A stretch of DNA of 11,611 bases from Dehalococcoidia bacterium (lineage in GTDB: Bacteria; Chloroflexota; Dehalococcoidia; Lucifugimonadales; Lucifugimonadaceae). The DNA lies in assembly GCA_012270805.1 (NCBI GenBank), contig JAAXHR010000116.1:1-11611 (forward strand), read 5' to 3'. Position 1 is the stretch's first letter, and every line of letters starts with the position of its first letter. Positions 5,450 through 11,611 of this stretch are shown here, in pieces. The notes under the pieces were generated by a model. It was given only the letters and a program-made list of their open reading frames with translations. It was not told where the DNA came from and did not search any database. Position numbers and translations under genes: made by a program.

Positions 5450-7642
5450 CTAGTGTGATTTTCCGTTTGACTGCGCCCGGTGAGCTTTGACGATGCGTAT
5501 GTCTTCGTAGGTGATATCGTCTCCGACATTCTCGTACACGGTTGACAGTTTTGCCTCTGGTCCACCAGCTTGATCAAGCGCGGCCTCGATTACCACCATG
5601 CGATCCGTCCTCGGCAAAGATGGCTCCAAAGCAACGTCGATCCCGTTCGAAACCATCATCTCGACGTGGCTGACGATAGTGCCGATAGACAGACCGCGTC
5701 GATGCGCGACCTGGCTTGCTGACATGCCTTGGTTCAGAAGTTCACGTGTCTGCGAGTACGTAGAACCTTCACGACTGACAGCACGTTTTGCACTGGTCCT
5801 GGGGTGGTCGGAGTTGGGCGATCTTTCGATCTTAGTCGCATCGGGATGTTCTTTCAGGTATTGCTGAATCCCCGCCATGAATCTGTCGCCGAACTGTTGC
5901 AGCTTGACAGTTCCGACGCCTGAAACCTGCGCGAACTCTTCACGGCTTCGGGGTATTCGTTTTGCCATGTCTCTTAGAGTGGCATCGTTGAAGACGACGA
6001 ATGCCGGAACCTCGAGTTCCCGTGCAATCCCGAGACGAAGTCGTCGCAGGCGTTCAAACAGTTCATCGTTCAACGTCTCCGTACGTTCAACTCGTTTACG
6101 TCGTGGCTGTTCGGCGCGTTTCGGCCTGGAGAGTGTAAGAGTTTTTCGCTCACGCAAAAACCGTCGTCCTGCGTCCGTCACACCAACAGTCGCGTACTCG
6201 CCACTATTCCGATACAGCAGACCTTCGGCGACCAGCTGGCCCGCAATTTCCCTGATTTCGTTTCTATCGAGATCGTTGACAATGCCATAGACACTGAGTG
6301 AGTCGTGACCCAATTCGAGAACTTTCTTGCGTTTGCTCCCCAGCAAGACGGCGCCAACGTGCGCAATGCCGAATCTTTCGCCGGTCCTGATGATTGCAGA
6401 CAGTATCTTCTGGGCGATTATGGTGGCGTCGAACTCTTCGCGCGGCGAAAGACAGATGTCGCAGCCTTTGCAATTGTTCGGAAACGCATCGTTGGAGACC
6501 GTTTCATCTCCGAAGTACTCCAACAGGTACCGTCTTCGGCAAGTTTGCAATTGGCAGTAATCGATGACTTGGGTTAACTTGTCGCTAGCTTTTTTACGTT
6601 CAACATCGTCCTCAATGCGATTTATGAAGAATTCCTGCCTAGACTTGTCGCTATATGAGTAGAACAGTACGCAATCGCTGGCCAAGCCATCCCTGCCGGC
6701 GCGCCCCGTCTCTTGGTAGTAGCCTTCAAGCGACTTGGGAAGGGAGTAGTGGGCGACCAATCGGACATCTGGTTTGTCGATGCCCATGCCGAACGCGATC
6801 GTTGCCACGACAATCGGGAACTCGCCAGCGATGAACTCTTCTTGCGTCCGCCGCCGCGCGTCAGCATCCTTGCCGGCATGGTAAGGGCGAGCCTTCAGGC
6901 CGAGACCTTGCAGATCGGCGGCGAGCTCTTCAGTCTCTTTGCGTGAGAAACAGTAGATGATCGCGGACTGACTTTTTCTGCTTTCCAGCAACTCAACGAG
7001 TTGTCCGAACGAGTTTCGCTTTGGCCGAACTTCGTAGTTGAGGTTTGCCCGATTGAAGCTGGCGACGAATCGTTGAGGGTTTTGCAGACCTAGTTGCGTA
7101 ACGATGTCGTCTCGTACTCGATGGGTCGCCGTCGCAGTCAAGGCGATGAAGGGAACGTCTGGCATGCTGCGCCGGAGTGCACCTAGACCGCGGTAGTCGG
7201 GACGGAAGTCGTGTCCCCACTCAGAGATGCAGTGCGCTTCGTCAACTGCGACGAGACTCACGTTCAGGCTCTTGAGCAAGGACTGGAATCCTTCAAGCGC
7301 CAACCTCTCTGGCGAGACGTAGAGTATCTTGATCTTGCCTCGCAACGCCTCGCCTCGAATTCGGACCATGTCCTCATAGGGGAGAGTGCTGTTTATGAAC
7401 TCTGCCTCAACGCCGTTGCCCTTCAACCCGTCTACTTGATCCTTCATCAGCGCGATCAATGGCGATACGACGAGGGTGATGCCCTCCAAACGCAACGCGG
7501 GTAGTTGGTAGCAAAGAGATTTGCCGCCGCCAGTCGGCATTATGACCAAGGAATCGTTGCCGGCTAGTACGTTGGAGATGATCTCCTCTTGGAGCGGACG
7601 GAAGTGGTCGTAACCGTAGTAGCGTTTGAGGAGATCAAGCAT
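5450..7642 (-). CDS. recQ: ATP-dependent DNA helicase RecQ with C-terminal HTH domain
   Basis: This 730-residue superfamily 2 3'-5' DNA helicase acts in recombination and replication-fork repair. Motif 0 is HFRPLQEE (13-20). Walker A is MPTGGGKS (35-42), the Walker B box is DEAH (134-137), and TATAT (169-173) is motif III. Motif V is at about 279-290 (VATIAFGMGIDK) and motif VI at 310-319 (QETGRAGRDG). The RQC zinc cluster is intact: C368, C391, C394 and C397. The RQC winged helix spans roughly 400-500, and an HRDC domain covers about 523-600, with the SGVGTVKLQQFG hairpin (574-585). Beyond the HRDC lies a linker and a second helix-turn-helix region (about 625-720, YSQTRELLNQGMSASQVA), like the HTH_40 domain of longer RecQ proteins. 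At 730 residues it exceeds E. coli RecQ (about 610) by this extension. ATG at 7642 lacks a strong Shine-Dalgarno but aligns with the family start. Confidence 0.96.
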   Translation of the reverse strand: MLDLLKRYYGYDHFRPLQEEIISNVLAGNDSLVIMPTGGGKSLCYQLPALRLEGITLVVSPLIALMKDQVDGLKGNGVEAEFINSTLPYEDMVRIRGEALRGKIKILYVSPERLALEGFQSLLKSLNVSLVAVDEAHCISEWGHDFRPDYRGLGALRRSMPDVPFIALTATATHRVRDDIVTQLGLQNPQRFVASFNRANLNYEVRPKRNSFGQLVELLESRKSQSAIIYCFSRKETEELAADLQGLGLKARPYHAGKDADARRRTQEEFIAGEFPIVVATIAFGMGIDKPDVRLVAHYSLPKSLEGYYQETGRAGRDGLASDCVLFYSYSDKSRQEFFINRIEDDVERKKASDKLTQVIDYCQLQTCRRRYLLEYFGDETVSNDAFPNNCKGCDICLSPREEFDATIIAQKILSAIIRTGERFGIAHVGAVLLGSKRKKVLELGHDSLSVYGIVNDLDRNEIREIAGQLVAEGLLYRNSGEYATVGVTDAGRRFLRERKTLTLSRPKRAEQPRRKRVERTETLNDELFERLRRLRLGIARELEVPAFVVFNDATLRDMAKRIPRSREEFAQVSGVGTVKLQQFGDRFMAGIQQYLKEHPDATKIERSPNSDHPRTSAKRAVSREGSTYSQTRELLNQGMSASQVAHRRGLSIGTIVSHVEMMVSNGIDVALEPSLPRTDRMVVIEAALDQAGGPEAKLSTVYENVGDDITYEDIRIVKAHRAQSNGKSH

Positions 7643-7684
7643 TCGTAGACGAAGAGTGAGGCAGGGCTGTTAGTCCACTAGATC

Positions 7685-7712
7685 ATTGTCGCCCATCAAT
7701 GAACGTTCGCAA
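7685..7712 (-). promoter_or_regulatory. Candidate promoter of recQ
   Basis: On the minus strand TTGCGA (7707-7712) and GACAAT (7685-7690) are separated by 16 bases, about 43 nt upstream of the recQ ATG, in the 98-nt gap after the acyl-CoA dehydrogenase gene. Each box matches consensus at four of six positions, so this is weak. Confidence 0.2.
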
Positions 7713-7713
7713 C

Positions 7714-7750
7714 TCGGGAATGGCAAAAGATAGCGAAAAACTATTCCCGA
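7714..7750. repeat. Inverted repeat at the acyl-CoA dehydrogenase stop
   Basis: TCGGGAAT (7714-7721) and ATTCCCGA (7743-7750) are perfect 8-base inverted arms around a 21-nt A/T-rich spacer, overlapping the TAG stop (7741-7743). The spacer on the minus strand contains two T-runs. It could be a transcript-end structure between this gene and recQ, but the loop is long for an intrinsic terminator. Confidence 0.35.
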
Positions 7751-8898
7751 TACCGCTCAAGCAGCCTTCGGGCGATGACTAGTTTCTGAACTTCGTTGGT
7801 GCCTTCGCCGATTATCATCAGCGGGGCGTCGCGGTAGTAGCGCTCGACCGGGAAGTCTTTGGTGTATCCGGCGCCGCCGTGTATGCGCATCGCATCCATC
7901 GCAACTTCGCCGCATATCTCGCTGGCGTATAGCTTCGCCATGCCGGCGGCAAGATCGACGCGTTCGCCTTCGTCCTTCTTCTGAGCCGCGCTCATGGTCA
8001 ACAGGCGGGCGGCTTCGATCTTAGTGCCCATCTCGGCAAGCTTCAGTTGGATCGCCTGATGTTGCGCGATGGGGACACCGAATGCTTTTCGGCGTTGGGC
8101 GTAGGAGATTGCAGCCTCGAACGCGGCGGTCGCTACGCCGACGGCGCGTGCCGCGACATTAATACGACCCGATTCCAAACCGCCCATCACCTGATGGAAA
8201 CCCCGCCCCTCTTTACCGCCTATGAGGTCTTCCTCACCGACACGGCAATCATCGAACAGCAACTCGCCAGTGTCGACGCCGCGGTAACCCAACTTGTCGA
8301 TGTGCTGGCCGACTGAGAGTCCGGGATTCGGCTTCCGCACTATGAAGCAACTCATACCGCGATGTGCCGGTTCAGCATCAGGATCTGTCTTGGCGAGGAC
8401 AGCGTAGGCGTTGCCATTCTCGGCGTTGGTGATGAACATCTTGCGGCCGTTGAGGACGTACTCTTCGCCGTCTCTGGTCGCGGTGGTCTTGATGCCTTGA
8501 ACATCGCTACCGGCTTCTGGTTCGGTCAAACCCAGTCCACCGCGAATCTCGCCTGTCGCCATGCCCGGCAAGATGCGCTGTTTCTGGTCTTCGGTGCCGT
8601 GCTCGGAGATTATGGCCGACATCAAGAGATGCGTGCCGATAGGTCCGCAGACGCTCATCCAACCCTTGCTGAGTTCCTCGAAGACGATGGCGAGAGTTAC
8701 GTGGTCCAGCCCTAGCCCGCCATATTTTTCGGGGATCGTGATTCCGAAGAGGCCCATCTCACGCATCGTGTCGATGAGTTCGACAGGGTAGATGTCTTCG
8801 TGATCGTATCGGTCAGCTACTGGTTCAACTTCGCGACGAACGAAATCCCGAACCAAGTCGACGATCAGTGAGCGTGCTTCTTCGGAGTCAGACGACAT
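7741..8898 (-). CDS. Acyl-CoA dehydrogenase
   Basis: This 385-residue FAD enzyme has the standard length of the family and performs alpha,beta-dehydrogenation of an acyl-CoA thioester, passing electrons to electron-transfer flavoprotein. The N-terminal helical domain runs to about 120. Then comes the first signature GLTEPEAGSD (123-132), whose neighbouring MFITNA (154-159) lies on the FAD/substrate side in the middle beta domain. The C-terminal helical domain holds QRRKAFGVPIAQHQAIQ (268-284) and the second signature around MRIHGGAGYTKDFPVER (337-353). The catalytic base is E365 in GEGTNEVQ, the position used by short- and medium-chain and short-branched acyl-CoA dehydrogenases. Chain length or a special substrate cannot be deduced. 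The ATG at 8898 fits the family start; its ribosome site is weak. It follows the LiaF-like gene by 58 nt in the same direction. No ETF or other beta-oxidation gene is nearby. Confidence 0.94.
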   Translation of the reverse strand: MSSDSEEARSLIVDLVRDFVRREVEPVADRYDHEDIYPVELIDTMREMGLFGITIPEKYGGLGLDHVTLAIVFEELSKGWMSVCGPIGTHLLMSAIISEHGTEDQKQRILPGMATGEIRGGLGLTEPEAGSDVQGIKTTATRDGEEYVLNGRKMFITNAENGNAYAVLAKTDPDAEPAHRGMSCFIVRKPNPGLSVGQHIDKLGYRGVDTGELLFDDCRVGEEDLIGGKEGRGFHQVMGGLESGRINVAARAVGVATAAFEAAISYAQRRKAFGVPIAQHQAIQLKLAEMGTKIEAARLLTMSAAQKKDEGERVDLAAGMAKLYASEICGEVAMDAMRIHGGAGYTKDFPVERYYRDAPLMIIGEGTNEVQKLVIARRLLERYRE

Positions 8899-8949
8899 AT
8901 CTTCGAGACAAGCTAGTCAGGATCGATAGATATGCCTGGAACAGCGATG

Positions 8950-8967
8950 TCGACGACTAATCGTCGA
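8950..8967. terminator. Small hairpin over the LiaF-like gene stop codon
   Basis: TCGACGA (8950-8956) and TCGTCGA (8961-8967) form a 7-bp stem with a CTAA loop that contains the stop codon. There is no T-run after it on the minus strand, so a role as terminator or mRNA end stabiliser is only suggested by its position at the end of the cox-type gene group. Confidence 0.3.
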
Positions 8968-9664
8968 TGATCAAGCTACCCATGGTTACATTGCCAGTAA
9001 TCAACAGGTGCGGCGTGCCAGACGCTGCGTCGCTACGTGTGCGCTTGTCTTCGGCTTCACCCATCGTTACGGCGTTTTCAATGCTTACTACCCATTCAGG
9101 CGGCACCCGCAGATTCAATCCGCCCATAGTCAACGACGCGTTCAACGTCGCTGGCGGATTCGCGACTGACGCAGCCCTTAGGTCCAAATTCACGTTTCCC
9201 ATCGTCACATTCACATTGCCGCCGCTGAAATCGTCGGATTCGATCCGTTCGTTGGCTTCACCCAGAGTACAGGAAATATCTAGTTCGCCCTCGCTCGTGG
9301 TCGTGGAACTTCGTCCGATGTCGATCTCGCCACCACCGGAACGGCGGCGCCGGCCACCGAAGATGATGGCGGCGCCGATCAGGATGATGATTATGGGCCA
9401 GTAATCAAGAGCATCCACACCAAGGTTGTTAAGCAGGATGAACAGGCCGATGCCGATCAGCACTATCGGGAAGAACGCATGCTGGAATCTTCGTGCTATC
9501 AAGATGCCCAGACCGAACGCGAGAAACACAATCGATGCGAACCATCCGAAAATCTCTCCGACGTCGAAGTCGAGAACGTTCAAGGTCCCTAGGAGGAACA
9601 ACACTCCAAGGACGATCAGGACCAATCCGGCTACAATTCGGCCGGTCATTCGCTTTGAGCCCAT
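8957..9664 (-). CDS. LiaF-like membrane protein (LiaI/LiaF TM region plus DUF2154-type domain)
   Basis: The 235-residue protein has four predicted membrane helices (about 9-29, 38-57, 63-81, 86-103), a GGRRRRSGGG linker, then a soluble beta-rich domain (about 112-235). The second half repeats a short beta turn with MG or LG at its centre: CTLGEA (132-137), VTMGNVN (153-159), LTMGGLN (178-184), VTMGEA (199-204) and VTMGSLI (226-232). This fits the right-handed beta-solenoid of the LiaF / cell wall-active antibiotic response C-terminal domain. In Firmicutes LiaF inhibits the LiaSR envelope-stress two-component system, but proteins of this shape are widespread and mostly uncharacterised, and no histidine kinase is nearby. 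GAGGA (9672-9676, complementary strand) lies seven bases before the ATG. The gene starts 13 nt after the CoxM-type gene, so it appears to be in the same operon. Confidence 0.82.
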   Translation of the reverse strand: MGSKRMTGRIVAGLVLIVLGVLFLLGTLNVLDFDVGEIFGWFASIVFLAFGLGILIARRFQHAFFPIVLIGIGLFILLNNLGVDALDYWPIIIILIGAAIIFGGRRRRSGGGEIDIGRSSTTTSEGELDISCTLGEANERIESDDFSGGNVNVTMGNVNLDLRAASVANPPATLNASLTMGGLNLRVPPEWVVSIENAVTMGEAEDKRTRSDAASGTPHLLITGNVTMGSLIIDD

Positions 9665-9677
9665 GTTGCGATCCTCG

Positions 9678-10565
9678 TCAGCCCATAGCTCGTTCCGCCG
9701 CCAGCGAAACAGCGCGTTCGGTGTAGACCTCGGTCATCGCTTCGCGGTATTCAGCCGAAGCGTGGACATCGTCATTGAACAGTCCCGCTAGTTCGGCTCC
9801 ACCGCGTTGTGCGGCGCGGGCGATCACGTTTGCAGTGAGTTCTTTGCCGACCAATATGCGCTCGGCCCGTCGCGATCTTACAGCGTGCGGTCCGGAACCT
9901 GTGATGCCGATTCGTGCCGCGGTGCATACGCCACCGGCATCGACCGATATCGCAGCTGCTACACCGACGATCGCGTAGTGAGACGCCTTGTTGGCGAGTT
10001 TGACGTACGCGGACCCGCTTCCGTCGCCTGACGCAGCACACGAGACGCCGGTAAGCACCTCATTAGCTCGAAGCGCGGTCTCGAGGTAGCCGCGGAAGAA
10101 TCGGTCGCAAGAAATCGTTCGGTCCGACCGGGCAGAGGATGCGTGGATCTGGAAATCCAGCGCAACCGCCACTGCCGGCAGGTCCCCCGCGGGGTCAGCG
10201 TGTGCCAACGATCCACCGATCGTGCCCCAGTTCCGCACTTGCGTGTCGGCTACTTGTGCCGCGGCTTCGGAGATCGCTTGCGCTTTCGAGTTGACCAGGT
10301 CCGATGTGATCAGTTCGTGATACGTGGTCATCGAGCCGATCATCAGGCCCCCGTCATCTGTCTCGCTTACGCCTTTGAGGTCTTCGACGTTGCGGAGGTC
10401 TACGATGGCCTGTGGCGACGCGATCCGCAGCTTCATCATCGGGATCAGCGAGTGTCCACCGGCCAGCAGCTTGGCATCGCCGCGGTATCTCGACAGCGCT
10501 TGCGAAGCTTCACGCACCGTAGTGGGCGCGTGGTATGCGAAAGGATCTGTTACTCCGGTTGTCAT
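9678..10565 (-). CDS. Molybdenum hydroxylase FAD-binding medium subunit (CoxM-type)
   Basis: This 295-residue protein is the flavoprotein subunit of a xanthine dehydrogenase / aerobic CO dehydrogenase family enzyme. It carries electrons from the iron-sulfur subunit to the quinone pool or another acceptor. Both FAD diphosphate-binding motifs of CoxM are present at the expected positions: AGGHSLIPMMKLR (35-47, equivalent to AGGHS) and TIGGSLAHADPAGDLPA (115-131, equivalent to TIGG). The C-terminal part (about 180-290) is the CO dehydrogenase flavoprotein C-terminal domain. The start ATG at 10565 comes two bases after the stop of the CoxL-type gene, with AAGGGG nine bases upstream, so translation is coupled. 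The large-then-medium order resembles form II (SLM) clusters rather than form I (MSL). Substrate identity (CO, a nicotinate- or aldehyde-like compound) cannot be decided from this subunit. Confidence 0.9.
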   Translation of the reverse strand: MTTGVTDPFAYHAPTTVREASQALSRYRGDAKLLAGGHSLIPMMKLRIASPQAIVDLRNVEDLKGVSETDDGGLMIGSMTTYHELITSDLVNSKAQAISEAAAQVADTQVRNWGTIGGSLAHADPAGDLPAVAVALDFQIHASSARSDRTISCDRFFRGYLETALRANEVLTGVSCAASGDGSGSAYVKLANKASHYAIVGVAAAISVDAGGVCTAARIGITGSGPHAVRSRRAERILVGKELTANVIARAAQRGGAELAGLFNDDVHASAEYREAMTEVYTERAVSLAAERAMG

Positions 10566-10567
10566 GT

Positions 10568-11611
10568 TCAGTTACCCCTTCTCGCTGCCGCCGAACGGCG
10601 TGCTCGACGTTCCTCTTTGGCGTCCTGAATGGTCCGCCACATCTTCTCCGGACTCAATGGCATGTTCAAGTGTTTCACGCCCAAGTGCTTAAGCGCGTCG
10701 ACCGCGGCATTAACAACCGCCGGCGATGCCGCGATAGTGCCGGTTTCGCCCGCGCCTTTGGCTCCGAGCGAATTTACCGTCGTAGGCGTTACGGTTCGAC
10801 CCGTCTCGAAAGTCGGGAAGTCCTCGGCCGTCGGTACCGCGTAGTCCATCATGCTTCCGGTCAGCAATTGACCGTCGTCCGAGTAGACCGCGCATTCCTG
10901 GAGCGCCTGCCCGATGCCTTGAGCGATGCCGCCGTGCACCATGCCGTCCACAATCATCGGATTGATGACATTGCCAACATCGTCGATCGCGACGTAGCGG
11001 TTGAGCTTCGTCTCGCCGGTCACTTCGTCGATTTCGATGACTGCGATGTGCGTTCCGAACGGCCAAGTGAAGTTCTGCGGGTCGAAGAAGCTCACAGCTT
11101 CTAGGCCAGGTTCGAGACCGTCGGGAAGGTTCTTCGCCCAGTACGCTCCCAGAGCGACATCGCCCCACGGTATCTCACGTTCCTGGATGTCTTCGACGTA
11201 GAACGTGCCGTTCTCGAATCTGACTTGTCTGGTATCGACACCCATCTCGTGGGCAGCGATCTTCTTCGCCTTCTCGATGACCTTGTCCAAGCTCATCATC
11301 AAGGCTTGTCCACCGACAGCCAGAGAGCGGCTGCCGAAGGTGCCGGTGCCGAACTGGTGCCGCTCGGTATCGCCGTGCACGACTTCGATGTTTTCCATCG
11401 GAACGCCGAGGCGAGACGACGTTATCTGCGCCAAGGTGGTCTCGTGACCCTGTCCATGCGGCGAAGTGCCGGTGAATACGGTCACGGTGCCGGTCGGGTG
11501 GACACGGACGGTGCTCGATTCCCATAGACCTGCGCCTGCGCCCAGTGCGCCTGCAACCGCTGATGGCGCCATGCCGCAGATCTCGATGTAGGTCGAAAAG
11601 CCCACGCCGAG
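10568..11611 (-). CDS. Molybdenum hydroxylase large subunit (CoxL-type), C-terminal part
   Basis: The frame is open to the right edge. The GTG at 11605 is internal (LGVGFSTYIEICG reads through it), so the N-terminal half lies outside. The visible 347 or so residues are the second molybdopterin-binding region of a CoxL / xanthine dehydrogenase large subunit. Seen are GFSTYIEICGMAPS near the edge, VFTGTSPHGQGHETT (the glutamine-containing molybdopterin loop), GTFGSRSLAVGG, then DDVGNVINPMIVDGMVHGGIAQGIGQAL. Near the end is SLGAKGAGETGT, whose glutamate is the conserved active-site base of the family. The diagnostic active-site loop (AYRCSFR in form I CO dehydrogenase, AYRGAGR in form II and relatives) would be encoded beyond the right edge, so CO oxidation cannot be claimed. 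The C-terminus ends in a basic tail (RRARRSAAARRGN). Transcribed first, it is followed by the FAD subunit gene. Confidence 0.9.
   Translation of the reverse strand, partial: LGVGFSTYIEICGMAPSAVAGALGAGAGLWESSTVRVHPTGTVTVFTGTSPHGQGHETTLAQITSSRLGVPMENIEVVHGDTERHQFGTGTFGSRSLAVGGQALMMSLDKVIEKAKKIAAHEMGVDTRQVRFENGTFYVEDIQEREIPWGDVALGAYWAKNLPDGLEPGLEAVSFFDPQNFTWPFGTHIAVIEIDEVTGETKLNRYVAIDDVGNVINPMIVDGMVHGGIAQGIGQALQECAVYSDDGQLLTGSMMDYAVPTAEDFPTFETGRTVTPTTVNSLGAKGAGETGTIAASPAVVNAAVDALKHLGVKHLNMPLSPEKMWRTIQDAKEERRARRSAAARRGN

Noticed and set aside
4057..11611. An anti-phage defence island built around the RecQ gene
   Set aside because: RecQ has the ordinary repair domain order and none of the neighbours (DUF2277, propeller, acyl-CoA dehydrogenase, molybdenum hydroxylase) is a nuclease, sensor or other defence component.

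Overview
The window is a stretch of ordinary bacterial chromosome, densely coding, with about ten intact or partial protein genes and one small broken toxin gene. There are no phage genes, insertion sequences, CRISPR arrays, rRNA or tRNA genes that I can see. GC is moderate (mid-50s by eye), and several genes start with GTG or TTG. The mix is a tandem-rhodanese sulfurtransferase followed by SufE, a CoxL/CoxM-type molybdenum hydroxylase, an acyl-CoA dehydrogenase, a DUF2277 protein and cytoplasmic Asp-box propellers. This would suit a heterotrophic aerobe such as an actinobacterium or a Chloroflexota (SAR202-like) lineage. That placement is inference from gene content only and is weak.

Layout. 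Positions 1-623 (+) hold the 3' end of a DUF4392 / glutamate cyclase-domain gene. Converging on it, at 657-1134 (-), is a HicA/HicB toxin-antitoxin pair. The HicA toxin reading frame is broken by an apparent one-base loss, while the HicB antitoxin is intact. Next comes an MFS transporter (1216-2469, -). A 188-nt divergent intergenic region separates it from a rhodanese sulfurtransferase (2658-3518, +) and a SufE-like sulfur acceptor (3599-4039, +), with a stem-loop between those two.

From 4057 to the right edge every gene lies on the minus strand. In transcription order (right to left) they are: a CoxL-type molybdopterin subunit (cut by the right edge), a CoxM-type FAD subunit (2-nt gap), a LiaF-like membrane protein (13-nt gap), an acyl-CoA dehydrogenase (58-nt gap), RecQ helicase (98-nt gap), a DUF2277 protein (24-nt gap) and a six-Asp-box propeller protein (28-nt gap). 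The tight spacings suggest two transcription units: coxL-coxM-liaF-like (possibly with the acyl-CoA dehydrogenase), and recQ-DUF2277-propeller.

Functionally these are separate housekeeping or accessory modules: sulfur trafficking, a molybdenum hydroxylase, fatty or other acyl-CoA oxidation, DNA repair and a decaying toxin-antitoxin pair. I do not see a convincing new multi-gene system. The most notable points are the hicA frameshift with a perfectly preserved hicA/hicB junction, the envelope-stress-type LiaF protein coupled to a molybdenum hydroxylase operon, and the uncharacterised DUF2277 plus propeller pair downstream of recQ.
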